From: an uncultured Collinsella sp.
Lineage (GTDB): Bacteria > Actinomycetota > Coriobacteriia > Coriobacteriales > Coriobacteriaceae
Direction of reading: 5' to 3'
Assembly: GCA_958450865.1 (NCBI GenBank)
Contig: CAUDNY010000007.1
Coordinates: forward strand, 62,001 to 126,000
Length of the DNA: 64,000 nucleotides
Both the position numbers and the translations under genes were made by a program. This document shows positions 50,457-61,077 of the stretch, in pieces (within the stretch, counting starts at the first letter, position 1; every line of letters starts with the position of its first letter). Below the pieces are notes generated by a model, which saw only the letters and a program-made list of their open reading frames with translations, was not told where the DNA came from and did not search any database.

Positions 50457-50753
50457 ATGGGGAGCAAAAAGCGAGCCGCCTGGTCAAAAGCCAAAAGCGA
50501 GTTTTTGGGCGCTGCCACGGGCGGCGATATGAGCGACCTGTTTGCACGCGAAGACGAGCGCCGCGACGCATTAGACGCCGAGCGCGATGAAGCCTGGCGC
50601 TACAAGTCGTGCGAGCGCAAAAACCGTTACGACACGCGCGCCGAGGCCGAGGCAGTTATGGCCGACTGCGAAAACCGCGGACGGTGCGGCCTTGCCTGCT
50701 ACAAATGCGAATACTGCGGCGGATGGCATCTGACGTCGCACCCTTGGAAATAG
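50457..50753 (+). CDS. Small zinc-ribbon-like protein
   Basis: 98 residues. A charged N-terminal helix is followed by CERKNRYDTRAEAEAVM and CYKCEYCGGWHLTSHPWK at the end. Cys and His in CxxC...H are spaced like a zinc ribbon. Similar short C-termini with wHlT occur in actinobacterial and phage proteins; function unknown. ATG 50457 is chosen; a purine-rich stretch lies 15 bases upstream. Confidence 0.65.
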   Translation: MGSKKRAAWSKAKSEFLGAATGGDMSDLFAREDERRDALDAERDEAWRYKSCERKNRYDTRAEAEAVMADCENRGRCGLACYKCEYCGGWHLTSHPWK

Positions 50754-50801
50754 GCTCCGCATCGGCACGGCGCTGGCGAAGCGCCGGCCATCGCACGCAA
50801 G

Positions 50802-51506
50802 CTACGGGCGCGGCGGCACCAAAACATCGTAGCGAACGGCCTTGCCCGCGAGCTGATAGCTCGGCTTAATGCCGGCAAGCAGCGGCCCCTTCACCGGCCG
50901 CTTGATAACGACCTTGCGCGGCCGCACCGCAAGCGCAGCTTCGACCAGCGTCCCCTCATCGGCACACGGCTGTTCCAAATGGTGCAAGAGTTGGAACTTC
51001 TTTTTCACCGCCGCGCTCTTGGTGCGCTCGGGAAACATGGGGTCCAGATACACCACGGCGGGAGCGGCAAGCTCGCCCCGCCCGATCAGCTCAGCTACAT
51101 GACGAAGGCCGGCAATGCTGTCCTCGCCCGCATGTAAACGCATGCGCGACACGGCAGCCGCAAGCGCCGGATCATCTGCCGCGCGATCCAAGGCGTCCTT
51201 GAGGAGCGCCGCGATCACGCAATCCTGCTCATACAGATCGACGGTAAAGCCCGCGGCAGCCAGCAGCAGCGAATCCTCGCCAAAACCTGCCGTGGCATCG
51301 ATTGCCCACGGATGCTCAACGCCTTTCGTGCGCGCAGCCTTCACCAGCAGCTCTTGCTGCAGGCGGCCCTGCTTGAGCCGTGGAAGCATGCGGGCGAAAT
51401 CGGCGCACAGCTCCATCGTGCCGTCGGTGAGCGTGAGACCCTCGGGTGTCCTGGTTAACTCGAGCCCTGCCGCCCGAGCAACAGAAAAGGGATCGACGAC
51501 GCCCAT
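50802..51506 (-). CDS. rsmJ: RsmJ-like 16S rRNA (guanine-N2)-methyltransferase
   Basis: 234 residues. DATAGFGEDSLLLAAAGFTV is the SAM motif I and YLDPMFPERTKSAAVKKKFQ the RsmJ catalytic region. In E. coli RsmJ makes m2G1516. AAGGAG lies five bases before ATG 51506. RsmJ is best known from Gammaproteobacteria, so its presence here is noted. Alone in its transcript. Confidence 0.85.
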   Translation of the reverse strand: MGVVDPFSVARAAGLELTRTPEGLTLTDGTMELCADFARMLPRLKQGRLQQELLVKAARTKGVEHPWAIDATAGFGEDSLLLAAAGFTVDLYEQDCVIAALLKDALDRAADDPALAAAVSRMRLHAGEDSIAGLRHVAELIGRGELAAPAVVYLDPMFPERTKSAAVKKKFQLLHHLEQPCADEGTLVEAALAVRPRKVVIKRPVKGPLLAGIKPSYQLAGKAVRYDVLVPPRP

Positions 51507-51569
51507 GGACACTCCTTAGCAAACAAAACGAATACGTGGGCGCCATTCATGTCGGCACCCAACCGTCCG

Positions 51570-51713
51570 TTATTGTCCCACATGCGACATGGTCCACAGC
51601 ACCCCAATGCAAAGCACAGCCATCAATACCGTGCACACGGCAGCGATCACAGAATCACTCATGCGCCTTCCCAGCGACCGCGGCTCATCCACTTGCTTGA
51701 CTCCGTACATCAT
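51570..51713 (-). CDS. Small single-span membrane protein (47 aa)
   Basis: A 47-codon frame from ATG 51713 to TAA 51570. AAGGAGG stands seven bases before the ATG, a near-perfect ribosome site. The first ~20 residues are charged; the rest form one membrane helix (SVIAAVCTVLMAVLCIGVLW). It is below the length usually annotated. Function unknown. Confidence 0.65.
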   Translation of the reverse strand: MMYGVKQVDEPRSLGRRMSDSVIAAVCTVLMAVLCIGVLWTMSHVGQ

Positions 51714-51940
51714 GGCTCCTCCTTCGGTCCAGCTCTTACCATGGCCTCATCATCGCAGCGCCGCGCATGCGCTGCCATCGATTTGACTTACGTCCAGCTT
51801 TCCTTTTTGAAAGGTTGAACCGTGCAGGCAAGAGACGCTTTCAGGCGCATGCATCACCGCGTTGAACTACAATGTGCTTCACCATATGTGCAGCACATAG
51901 GGTGCGCCAGGTTGGCGTACTCGTATCGAAAGGACCAGCC

Positions 51941-52342
51941 ATGAGCTTCACTCGCAAGACTCTCAAAATCCTTGCCCTGATTTATTTTGTTCTGGGCATC
52001 GCCAGTCTCGTCATTGGAATCGCCGGCATCGCGACCGGCAAGTTCGAGTCCACCTACGGATCGAACGCCATGCTCGCCGCGGCCGTGCTTGTCGCCAAGG
52101 GCGTCGTCGATCTTGCCGCAGGCGTTGCGGGCATCAAGGGTGCCAACAAGCCTTCGCAAGTGGATGGCGCGTTTAAGCTCGGTATTGTTGCCGCAATCGC
52201 CACGATTGCGCAGGCCGTGCTCACGCTTCCCGCGTTTGGCGGCGACGCCATCAACTTTGGCGCCTTTGTCATCGTGGTGTACGACCTGTTCTTTGTTCAG
52301 CAGGCGCACGCCGTCAAGGCCGAGAACAAGGACCGCCTGTAG
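51941..52342 (+). CDS. Four-helix membrane protein of unknown function
   Basis: 133 residues with four predicted membrane helices (about 12-32, 45-65, 80-100, 105-122) and a charged tail. AAAGGA precedes ATG 51941 by six bases. Gly/Ala-rich; no family recognised. A terminator follows. Possibly a DUF4064-like protein by its look, unproven. Confidence 0.6.
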   Translation: MSFTRKTLKILALIYFVLGIASLVIGIAGIATGKFESTYGSNAMLAAAVLVAKGVVDLAAGVAGIKGANKPSQVDGAFKLGIVAAIATIAQAVLTLPAFGGDAINFGAFVIVVYDLFFVQQAHAVKAENKDRL

Positions 52343-52381
52343 GCACCTGCCCCCGCAGCTCCCTGCAATCAAGCAACCAAC

Positions 52382-52416
52382 AAGGGCCGATCGCGCAGCA
52401 ACGCGGTCGGCCCTTT
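52382..52416 (+). terminator. Terminator after the four-helix protein
   Basis: AAGGGCCGATCGCG pairs with CGCGGTCGGCCCTT (one mismatch), loop CAGCAA, followed by a short T-run. Confidence 0.8.
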
Positions 52417-52419
52417 ACG

Positions 52420-52469
52420 TTTGCCCAGATAAAACCTACCAAAATAAACCTGTCCCTTTTTGGCAGGTT
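52420..52469. repeat. 50-bp GTCCC repeat unit
   Basis: Matches 9988-10037 nearly throughout (TTTGCCCAGATAAA, ACCTACCAAAATAAA, CCTGTCCCTTTTT, GGCAGGTT). It ends one base from the TAA stop (52473-52471) of rlmA. Confidence 0.85.
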
Positions 52470-52470
52470 G

Positions 52471-53286
52471 TTAGCTGTGGCGGTACTCGGCGATGATGAA
52501 GTCGATGTCGGTTTGAAGGGTGTCCAGGTTTGCCAGGCGCTCTTTGTCGGCGGGGCGCGTACGGTAGTAGTACGGCGTCATCTGGAACACCGCCTCGATG
52601 TCAGCCTGGGTCTGGAGCGTAATGTTCGCAGACACCCGCTGCGTTCCGACCAACTCGAGCTCGGTAGTCTTCGGCAGCTTTTCATCGTTGAGATATGGCG
52701 TGTCGTAGAGCACCTCTTTGAGGCCAAACAGATGCCGAGCACCCGGCACCACGGTATAGAGCGAGCCCTCTGGCGCCAGCACGCGGGCAAACTCGCGCTC
52801 GTTAAAGGGGGCAAAGAGCTCGGTCACCATATCGAAGGCGCCATCGACCACGGGGATAGCCTTCATGTTGGCCACGAAGTAGGTCGCATCCCCGCGCTTG
52901 GCGGCCAGGCGCACCATCTCCTTGCCCAAGTCGAACCCGTAGGCATCCGCGCCCGGCACCGCGCCCATGGCACTGGTGTAGTAGCCCTCGCCACAGCAAA
53001 TGTCGAGCAACGTCATGGGGCCGTTCGCAGACGCAGCGCGCCCAGTCGCCCGCTCGCGCACCAGCTCGACCATCGCATCGCGCAACGGCGCATAATAACC
53101 GCGGTTCAGAAAGTCACGACGGCTGCGCGCCTGCGACTTGGGATCGCCCATGGAGTCGCCGCTCTTGGACGAGCGCAGCAGATAGAGATAGCCCTCGCGC
53201 GCACGGTCAAATCGGTGTCCGCCCGCGCATGCAGCACCGCGCTCGTCGTCCACCAACGGTTCATGGCAAACGGGACACAACAACAT
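52471..53286 (-). CDS. rlmA: 23S rRNA (guanine-N1)-methyltransferase RlmA type
   Basis: 271 residues. N-terminal zinc finger Cys4-Cys7-Cys20-His24 (LLCPVCHEPL, CAGGHRFD), then GYLYLLRSS and LLDICCGEGYYTSAM, a SAM motif I. RlmA(I/II) methylate G745 or G748 in helix 35 of 23S rRNA; RlmA(II) gives tylosin resistance. Which type cannot be told. Weak AGGAGTT before the ATG. Confidence 0.88.
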   Translation of the reverse strand: MLLCPVCHEPLVDDERGAACAGGHRFDRAREGYLYLLRSSKSGDSMGDPKSQARSRRDFLNRGYYAPLRDAMVELVRERATGRAASANGPMTLLDICCGEGYYTSAMGAVPGADAYGFDLGKEMVRLAAKRGDATYFVANMKAIPVVDGAFDMVTELFAPFNEREFARVLAPEGSLYTVVPGARHLFGLKEVLYDTPYLNDEKLPKTTELELVGTQRVSANITLQTQADIEAVFQMTPYYYRTRPADKERLANLDTLQTDIDFIIAEYRHS

Positions 53287-53359
53287 GGCAACTCCTTAGT
53301 GCGAACAACACAACGCCCACCATTGTCGCACGCCTTCCCCACCTAGTCATAGAAGAGAC

Positions 53360-53409
53360 AAGGAGTGTCCCCAGCTGCCGGCAGAAAAGGAACGTCCCTA
53401 AGTGCCGGC
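53360..53409. repeat. Two tandem GTCCC repeat units
   Basis: AAGGAGTGTCCCCAGCTGCC... at 53360-53382 and AAGGAACGTCCCTAAGTGCC... at 53387-53409 are direct 23-bp repeats sharing AAGGA, GTCCC and GCCGGC. Confidence 0.7.
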
Positions 53410-53477
53410 TGGCTGCATTAGGAGTATCATCGTCTGCGCAAATAAGCACGAAAGAGCATATTAGAGATTGAGAGCGT

Positions 53478-54860
53478 ATGGCAGACACCGCATCTAAGCA
53501 CATTGACATGACCACCGGCTCGCTGTGGCGCAATATTCCCCTGTTCGCCTTCCCCGTGGCCGCCACGAGCATCTTAGAGCAGCTGTCGAACCTCATCGCC
53601 ACGGTCATCATCGGTAACTTCTCGGGCGACCAGGGAACCCTCGCCATGGCGGCGGTCGGCTCCAATGTTCCGCTTACCAGTCTTATGCTCAACCTGTTTA
53701 TCGGCATGTCGCTTGGCTCCAACGTGGTCATCGCCAACGCTATCGGCCGCAACGATCAGAACATGGTCAACCGCGCCGTCCACACCTCGATTCTCATGGC
53801 GCTTGTGGGCTTTGTCGTCATCGCGCTGGGCGAGATCTTTGCCGAGCCCATGCTCGCCGCGCTCAACGTTCCCGCCGAAACCATGCCGCTCGCCTCGCTC
53901 TACCTGCGCGTCTTTTTGCTCAGCATGCCCTCGATCTTGCTCTACAACTTTGAGGCCGCGATCTTCCGCTCCGTCGGCATCACCCGCATGCCGCTGCAGG
54001 CGCTTGCCGTGTCCACCGTCCTCAACATTGGCCTGGACCTCATCTTTGTCCCCGTACTCCACTGGGGCGTCGCGGGCGTCGCCATCGCCACCGCCATCGC
54101 CTACACCGTCAGCGCCGCTACGCTCTTTATCCGTCTGCTCAAGACCGACTCCGTCGTCCGCGTCACCCCACGCGACTTAGGCTTAGACCCCGTCGCCCTC
54201 AGGCGCATCGTCAAGATCGGCCTGCCCGCCGGCATCCAGAGCGCCGTCTTTGCCGTCGCCAACATCATCATCCAGTCCGCCATCAACAGCTTGGGCACCG
54301 AGGTCATGGCGGCATCCAGCGCTGCCATGAGCCTGGAGTACGTGTGCTACAACCTACTCAACAGCTTTAGCCAGGCCTGCACCACCTTTGTGGGGCAAAA
54401 CCACGGCGCTCGCCAGATCGACCGCTGCACCAAAACGCTCAAGGTCTGCCTGGTCGAAGGCGGCATCGTCGCGCTCACCACCATCGTCATCATCGTCGGT
54501 CTGGGGCGCGAGATCCTGGCGCTCTTTAACAGCGATCCCAACATCGTCTCGATCGGCTATATCCGCGTGTGTTCGATCTTCCCGGCGTACGCCTTTAGCA
54601 TGTTCTACGAAAACATGTCCGGTTACCTACGCGGCTTTGGCATCTCGCTTATGCCCGCCCTCATCACCATGATCTGCGTCTGCGGCATTCGCTTCTATTG
54701 GGTATTCTGCGTGTTCCCGCACTTCCGCACCTTTGCGAATATCATGATGGTCTACCCCATCAGCTTGGGCACCACAGCGTTCTTTATGGTCGTGGCGGTA
54801 CTACTCTGCCACCCGGCACGCACCTATCGCGCCGCCCAAGTCAAAGCGACAGCCCGCTAA
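53478..54860 (+). CDS. MATE-family efflux transporter
   Basis: 460 residues, 12 membrane helices in two bundles. LFAFPVAATSILEQLSNLIATVIIG and GLPAGIQSAVFAVANIIIQ are the MATE repeat starts. Exports cationic compounds by Na+ or H+ antiport. GAGA lies before ATG 53478. No regulator is adjacent except the convergent LysR gene. Confidence 0.9.
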   Translation: MADTASKHIDMTTGSLWRNIPLFAFPVAATSILEQLSNLIATVIIGNFSGDQGTLAMAAVGSNVPLTSLMLNLFIGMSLGSNVVIANAIGRNDQNMVNRAVHTSILMALVGFVVIALGEIFAEPMLAALNVPAETMPLASLYLRVFLLSMPSILLYNFEAAIFRSVGITRMPLQALAVSTVLNIGLDLIFVPVLHWGVAGVAIATAIAYTVSAATLFIRLLKTDSVVRVTPRDLGLDPVALRRIVKIGLPAGIQSAVFAVANIIIQSAINSLGTEVMAASSAAMSLEYVCYNLLNSFSQACTTFVGQNHGARQIDRCTKTLKVCLVEGGIVALTTIVIIVGLGREILALFNSDPNIVSIGYIRVCSIFPAYAFSMFYENMSGYLRGFGISLMPALITMICVCGIRFYWVFCVFPHFRTFANIMMVYPISLGTTAFFMVVAVLLCHPARTYRAAQVKATAR

Positions 54861-54887
54861 ACACCGCGTTCAACGTCACGCCAGTCA

Positions 54888-55754
54888 TTAATTGACAATA
54901 TGCGAGCTCATATAGTCGATAAAGCGTCTCGTGGCGATAGGCATGGTGTCCCAGCTGCGCCAGGCTGCCACCACGTCGCGCGAGGGGGCGTGCACGATGG
55001 GACGCACGCGAATATCGGCCCGCATGCCCTCAACGGTACGACGGTAGAGCATGCTCACGCCTAACCCCTCCTCCACCATCGCCATAATGGTGTAGTCGTC
55101 GGTGACCTCACTCGTCACGTGCGGCGACAGCCCATGCGCGGCAAACGCATCGAGCACCAGGCTCTGCTCGCCCTCGTCCAGCAGCACAAACGGCTCGGAC
55201 GCTAGGTCGGCGAGCGTTACCTTTTCCTTTGCCGCCAGCGGATGCGCGGCCGGCAACAGCGCAACCAACTCGTCGTGATAGACCACGCGCTTCTCGAGCC
55301 CGGCGGTAAATCCGCGCGCCGTAAAGCAAAAGTCAACCACGCCGTCGTGCACCCACTGGGCGTTGCGCGTGTAATCGCCCTGCTTGAGGGTAAAGTGCAC
55401 GCCCGGATGCAGAGCCCCAAAGTCGCGGATCACACGCGGCAGTACGGTACGACTCACGTTGGTAAACGTCGCGATACGAATATCAGTCGAGGAAAGCCCC
55501 ATCAGCTCCTGGCGCTTGCCCTCAAGCTCGGCCTCGGCAGTTACGATTTGGCGCAGATACGGCAGGTACTGCTTGCCGTCGCGCGTAAGCGAGACACCTT
55601 GCTTACCGCGCTCGATAAGCGTGGTGCCCAGCTCGCGCTCGAGCGCCTTGACGGCCTGGCTCACCGCGCTTTGCGTATAGCCCAGCTCGTCGGCCGCGCC
55701 CTTCAGGCTGCCGCGATCGACCACCATACAAACAATCTGATACCGCGATGCCAT
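54888..55754 (-). CDS. LysR-family regulator
   Basis: 288 residues. Winged helix MASRYQIVCMVVDRGSLKGAADELGYTQSAVSQAV in the first 60 residues; effector domain after it with IMAMVEEGLGVSML, a block also in the LysR at 15179-16036. Divergent from an EamA transporter 158 bases away, so both LysR-EamA pairs probably share an origin. Confidence 0.88.
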   Translation of the reverse strand: MASRYQIVCMVVDRGSLKGAADELGYTQSAVSQAVKALERELGTTLIERGKQGVSLTRDGKQYLPYLRQIVTAEAELEGKRQELMGLSSTDIRIATFTNVSRTVLPRVIRDFGALHPGVHFTLKQGDYTRNAQWVHDGVVDFCFTARGFTAGLEKRVVYHDELVALLPAAHPLAAKEKVTLADLASEPFVLLDEGEQSLVLDAFAAHGLSPHVTSEVTDDYTIMAMVEEGLGVSMLYRRTVEGMRADIRVRPIVHAPSRDVVAAWRSWDTMPIATRRFIDYMSSHIVN

Positions 55755-55804
55755 CGTGCCTCCACATCAATGCAGCCGTAAAACGTTTTGCCAGGGCTTT
55801 TTCT

Positions 55805-55816
55805 ACTAGCATTAGT
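55805..55816. promoter_or_regulatory. ACTA-N4-TAGT palindrome in the LysR/EamA gap
   Basis: ACTAGCATTAGT is an inverted repeat 51 bases before the LysR gene's start in an AT-rich gap; candidate LysR site. Confidence 0.4.
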
Positions 55817-55912
55817 ATTTCTTAATCATACTGAAGATACATTCGCTTTACTACATCCATATCTGGGAGCAGAATCCTTTTTGCGAAACCGTTCTGTAAC
55901 AAAAGGAGTCCC

Positions 55913-56815
55913 ATGGATCGCAAAAAAGCAATCGCGCTCTCATTTTCCGTTCCCGTCGCATGGGGCTTTTCGTACCCCCTCATGAAGATCGGCATGGACA
56001 GCATGAACGCCACGAGCATCGTTGCGCTGCGCTGCATCATCGCCTTTGTGGCCTGCCTGCTGCTCTTCCACAAGCACGCGCTGCGCATCAACCGCGACCT
56101 CATGGTCCACGCCGCCATCATCGGCGCCATTATGGCAACCGAGCTCACCTGCATGTGCCTGGGCTCCAGCCTCACCTCCGCCTCCACCGCCGGCTTTTTG
56201 CAGAGCCTGACGGTCGTGATCGTGCCGTTTGCCAACGCCGCCCTGCTGCGTCGCGCCCCCGAGCGCAAGGTGCTCGTCGGCACCGCCATCGTCACCTGCG
56301 GTATGTTGCTGCTCTCGGGCGCCGACTTTACCAGCCTGAATCCCGGTGCGATCATTATGCTGCTCTCGGCCTTTGTCTATGCCGGCCACATCATTGTGGC
56401 GAAGCGCTTTGTCGAAGATGTCGACCCGCTGGCTCTGGGCGTTTGGCAGCTGGGCTTTGGCGGCCTGTTCTCGGGCATCGCCGCGTTCGTCTTTGGCGGT
56501 TTCACGCTTCCCGGCACGCCGGGCGAGGTCGTAGTCGTCGTTGCCCTCGCACTCATCTGCTCTGCCTATGGCTTTATCACCCAGACGCTCGTGCAGCCCC
56601 ACGTGCCTGCCGAGACCACCGGCTTCGCCTTCTCGCTCGAGCCGGTCTGCTCTGCCGTCTTCTCGTTCTTCCTGGTCGACGAGGTCCTGAGCCCCATCGC
56701 CTTCTTTGGCGCCGCCCTCATCCTCACCGGTGTCCTGGTGGCAACCGTCGAGCTTCCGCGCCTCCGTGAACATGGACAGGCCCGCATGGCAGGAGCGCCC
56801 GAGCGCGTCTCGTAG
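55913..56815 (+). CDS. EamA/DMT-family transporter
   Basis: 300 residues, ten membrane helices, two EamA repeats. SVPVAWGFSYPLMKIGMDSM opens the first. AAAGGAG precedes ATG 55913. Probably exports a metabolite sensed by the divergent LysR protein. Confidence 0.88.
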   Translation: MDRKKAIALSFSVPVAWGFSYPLMKIGMDSMNATSIVALRCIIAFVACLLLFHKHALRINRDLMVHAAIIGAIMATELTCMCLGSSLTSASTAGFLQSLTVVIVPFANAALLRRAPERKVLVGTAIVTCGMLLLSGADFTSLNPGAIIMLLSAFVYAGHIIVAKRFVEDVDPLALGVWQLGFGGLFSGIAAFVFGGFTLPGTPGEVVVVVALALICSAYGFITQTLVQPHVPAETTGFAFSLEPVCSAVFSFFLVDEVLSPIAFFGAALILTGVLVATVELPRLREHGQARMAGAPERVS

Positions 56816-56903
56816 ACCCCACTCTTCATGCAGCCGCGGCATAAAGGCAACCGGTGCGCCTTTACAATAGATGCCAACAGAGCATCTGCCATAAAGGAGC
56901 CCC

Positions 56904-57629
56904 ATGGACACCGCAACTCGCGACCGCAACATAACAACTTGGTTGGGCGATGCGCCGCAGCCGGTACGTGACACTACGAACCAGCTGCTCGAGCGCATCG
57001 CCCTTTTACGTGCCGAGCAGACTATCTACCCGGCACAAGACGACATCCTCAATGCCCTCGCCTACACGCCGGCAGACCAAGCCAAAGTTGTCATCTTGGG
57101 TCAAGACCCCTATCACGGACCCAACCAGGCCATGGGGCTTTCGTTCTCGGTCCCCGCGACGCAAACCAAACTGCCGCCGAGCCTGCGCAACATCTATAAG
57201 GAGCTCAATGCCGACCTGGGCTGCCCCATTCCCGCCACGGGAGACCTAACCCCATGGGCACAACAGGGCGTCCTGCTCCTTAACACCACGCTCACCGTGC
57301 GCGAGCATGCCGCCAACTCGCACGCCAAACTTGGTTGGAGCACGCTCACCGACTATGTTATCGAACGCTGCTGCCTGCTGCCCCAACCGGTCGTCTTTTT
57401 GGCATGGGGCCGCTTTGCCCAGCAGATGGTCGAAGGCAAGCTCGCCGCGACCGGCGCGGGCAAGGCAAGCGGCAAGTTCTGCCTGGCATCCACACACCCG
57501 TCGCCGCTTTCGGCCAACCGTGCCACGGCAGAACTCCCCGCTTTTATGGGGTCGCGCCCCTTCTCGGCAGCCAATCGGCTACTCGAACAGCACGGCTCGA
57601 CCCCCGTCAACTGGACTTGCCTCGGCTAA
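56904..57629 (+). CDS. ung: Uracil-DNA glycosylase
   Basis: 241 residues, family 1 UDG. GQDPYHGPNQAMGLSFSV contains the catalytic Asp, LLLNTTLTVREHAANSHAKLGW follows in conservation order, and STHPSPLSA is the DNA-intercalating loop with the catalytic His. Removes uracil from DNA to start base excision repair. AAAGGAG precedes the ATG. Confidence 0.95.
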   Translation: MDTATRDRNITTWLGDAPQPVRDTTNQLLERIALLRAEQTIYPAQDDILNALAYTPADQAKVVILGQDPYHGPNQAMGLSFSVPATQTKLPPSLRNIYKELNADLGCPIPATGDLTPWAQQGVLLLNTTLTVREHAANSHAKLGWSTLTDYVIERCCLLPQPVVFLAWGRFAQQMVEGKLAATGAGKASGKFCLASTHPSPLSANRATAELPAFMGSRPFSAANRLLEQHGSTPVNWTCLG

Positions 57630-57644
57630 AAATCGATACATCAA

Positions 57645-57678
57645 AAACGCGCCCGACGGCTTCCCATCGGGCGCGTTT
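57645..57678. terminator. Bidirectional terminator, ung and SDR gene
   Basis: AAACGCGCCCGA and its complement form a perfect 12-bp stem between convergent genes; SDR stop begins two bases after it. Confidence 0.85.
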
Positions 57679-57679
57679 C

Positions 57680-58360
57680 CTATTCAGGCCAAATAAATTG
57701 TGTGCGGCCGGCCTCGCCGCCATCGATCAGCAGGCTCTGCCCGGTCATAAACCGGTTGGTCACGCCCACAAAGTAGATCCACTCGGCGATCTCTTGGGCG
57801 GTGGCCCAGCGCTTAAGCGGCGTAAGCTCCATAATCTGGTTCCACAGGTGTTCGTCTTCCATCACGCAACGGTTGAGCGGCGTGATAACGCCGCCCGGGT
57901 CCACACTGTTGGCGATGGCCTGCGGCGCCAGGCGGTTTGCAAGGTTCTTGGTGTAGGCGATAACGCCGCCCTTGCTGGCAGCATAGGCGGGAAACTCCGA
58001 TCCCGTATGTCCGCTCGCCGACCCCACATTGACCACGGATTGGATAGCAGGCGCCGGCTTGGCGGCAAGCCCCTCTCCCACAAAGGAGTAGCGCTCGGTC
58101 ACGTTGATGGTGCCACGCAGGTTGGCGGCAATGTCATCGGCCGAATCCTGTACACCGGCAACGTTCACGATTACCTGAGGCTCAAGGTCGCCTGGAAACG
58201 AGTCCGGCTCGCGTACATCAACGATCAGATGGCGGTAGCGCTCGTGCTCGACCGCCGCCGGCAGCAGGTCAAAGCCCACGACCTCGTGGCCCTCGTCCAA
58301 AAAGCGCTGTACGCACGCGGCTCCGATACCGCCCGAAGCGCCCGTGATCAAAACCCGCAT
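57680..58360 (-). CDS. Short-chain dehydrogenase/reductase
   Basis: 226 residues. VLITGASGGIGAACV binds NAD(P), NVAG follows, GSASG is the Ser region and YAASKGG has the catalytic Tyr and Lys. Length and Asp in FDLL after the second strand favour NAD. The substrate is unknown. It lies nine bases after the queuosine-precursor transporter, same strand, so possibly co-transcribed. Confidence 0.88.
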   Translation of the reverse strand: MRVLITGASGGIGAACVQRFLDEGHEVVGFDLLPAAVEHERYRHLIVDVREPDSFPGDLEPQVIVNVAGVQDSADDIAANLRGTINVTERYSFVGEGLAAKPAPAIQSVVNVGSASGHTGSEFPAYAASKGGVIAYTKNLANRLAPQAIANSVDPGGVITPLNRCVMEDEHLWNQIMELTPLKRWATAQEIAEWIYFVGVTNRFMTGQSLLIDGGEAGRTQFIWPE

Positions 58361-58369
58361 ACTTGCTCC

Positions 58370-59092
58370 TTAGGCGGTTGCGTGGCGCTCGAGGTACTCG
58401 GCGCCCACATTCTCACGCTCCCAGCCACGCACGACCTTGTAGCCCACGGGGCTCAGGAAGACCTCGCACAGCAGCTCGGCAACAGCGCCGGTCAGCGAGC
58501 ACATAAGGACCTGCACCCAGGTCCAACCAAAGAACGTATGGCTCACCACAATGGCAAAGACCAGGTTGTCGATAAACTGGCCAACACCCGTGGACACATA
58601 GGAACGGAAGGCGAAGCTCGCAAAGTTATTCTTTTTGAGCATACGGCCGAGCGACTGGTTGAGCGTGGAATTAACCACGGCAGAAACGAGCATTGCCAGC
58701 GAAGAGCCCAGCACCACGTACCAGGTGCCGCCAATGGTGGCGTTAAGGGCGCTGTTGACCTCGATCATGCCCGTGTCGTAGTAAGCGCCCCACATACCGG
58801 GCGTGAGCGAGCATGCCCAAAAGCACAGGCTCACGGCCAGATTAACCAGCAGCGCGAGGATAGAGATTTTGATAGATGCCTTGGCGCCAAAGCGCTTGCA
58901 GATCATGTCCTGGCACAAAAACGAAACCCAGCTCACCACAAAACCGCAATCGAGTGCCAGATACGGCAGGCTGATGAGCTCTTTGTTGGCCAGCAGGTTC
59001 ATCATGATGACGCTCACGAAAAACAGCGAAACCGTTGCCGCGGGAATGCTCCGCAACAGGACCTTGTAGTCCTCCATGACCTTCTTGATCAT
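58370..59092 (-). CDS. VUT-family queuosine precursor transporter (YhhQ-like)
   Basis: 240 residues, six or seven membrane helices. ISLPYLALDCGFVVSWVSFL and FIDNLVFAIVV are segments of the VUT/YhhQ family, importers of preQ0 or preQ1. AAAGGAG lies six bases before ATG 59092. A hairpin with a C/A-rich tail sits in the leader. A companion of the SDR gene. Confidence 0.85.
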   Translation of the reverse strand: MIKKVMEDYKVLLRSIPAATVSLFFVSVIMMNLLANKELISLPYLALDCGFVVSWVSFLCQDMICKRFGAKASIKISILALLVNLAVSLCFWACSLTPGMWGAYYDTGMIEVNSALNATIGGTWYVVLGSSLAMLVSAVVNSTLNQSLGRMLKKNNFASFAFRSYVSTGVGQFIDNLVFAIVVSHTFFGWTWVQVLMCSLTGAVAELLCEVFLSPVGYKVVRGWERENVGAEYLERHATA

Positions 59093-59095
59093 TAT

Positions 59096-59150
59096 GTACT
59101 CCTTTGGTTTTAGGTTTAACGAGCAGGATATCGGACCCGAACTGCTCGGA
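59096..59150 (-). promoter_or_regulatory. preQ1-I-like riboswitch candidate
   Basis: Minus strand: GAGCAG (59147-59142), a loop starting UUC, CUGCUC (59126-59121), then a tail CCTAAAACCAAAGGAG containing the ribosome site. P1 followed by an A-rich tail that covers the Shine-Dalgarno is the preQ1-I plan, and the gene is a queuosine-precursor importer. The pseudoknot pairing is not confirmed by eye. Confidence 0.4.
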
Positions 59151-59248
59151 CGTCTCGGTCTTGAGACGACGGTGGGTATGATAGCCGCTCACACGGCATC
59201 AGGCAAGCAAGCGGCGCGGCAACCCCACAGGGCCACCGCGCCGACGCG

Positions 59249-60862
<1,614 letters not shown>

Positions 60863-60999
60863 GCGGATCCTTTCTTGCATTGAGTGCATTACGTCGATGT
60901 AACCGCCCTATTGTAGCCGCGAAATCCCGCTCTAGGGCGCCTATCAGGACAAATTCATCAGTTGGGGCCTGGGTAGCCGGCCCAATCCGAATTTGTCTC

Positions 61000-61055
61000 T
61001 TGCGTAACTGTACATAGTGTATATATACTGTGCTTACCGGTTATATACACGTGTA
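61000..61055 (+). promoter_or_regulatory. Promoter and AT-rich operators of the GntR-ABC operon
   Basis: TTGCGT, 18 bases, TATACT (61024-61029) form a promoter. A near-palindrome AGTGTATATATACT (61016-61029) covers the -10 box, and a perfect TACACGTGTA (61046-61055) lies after it. YtrA-type GntR proteins repress their own operons, so autorepression is likely. Confidence 0.55.
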
Positions 61056-61077
61056 GCCCAACAGCTAAGGAGCCGCT

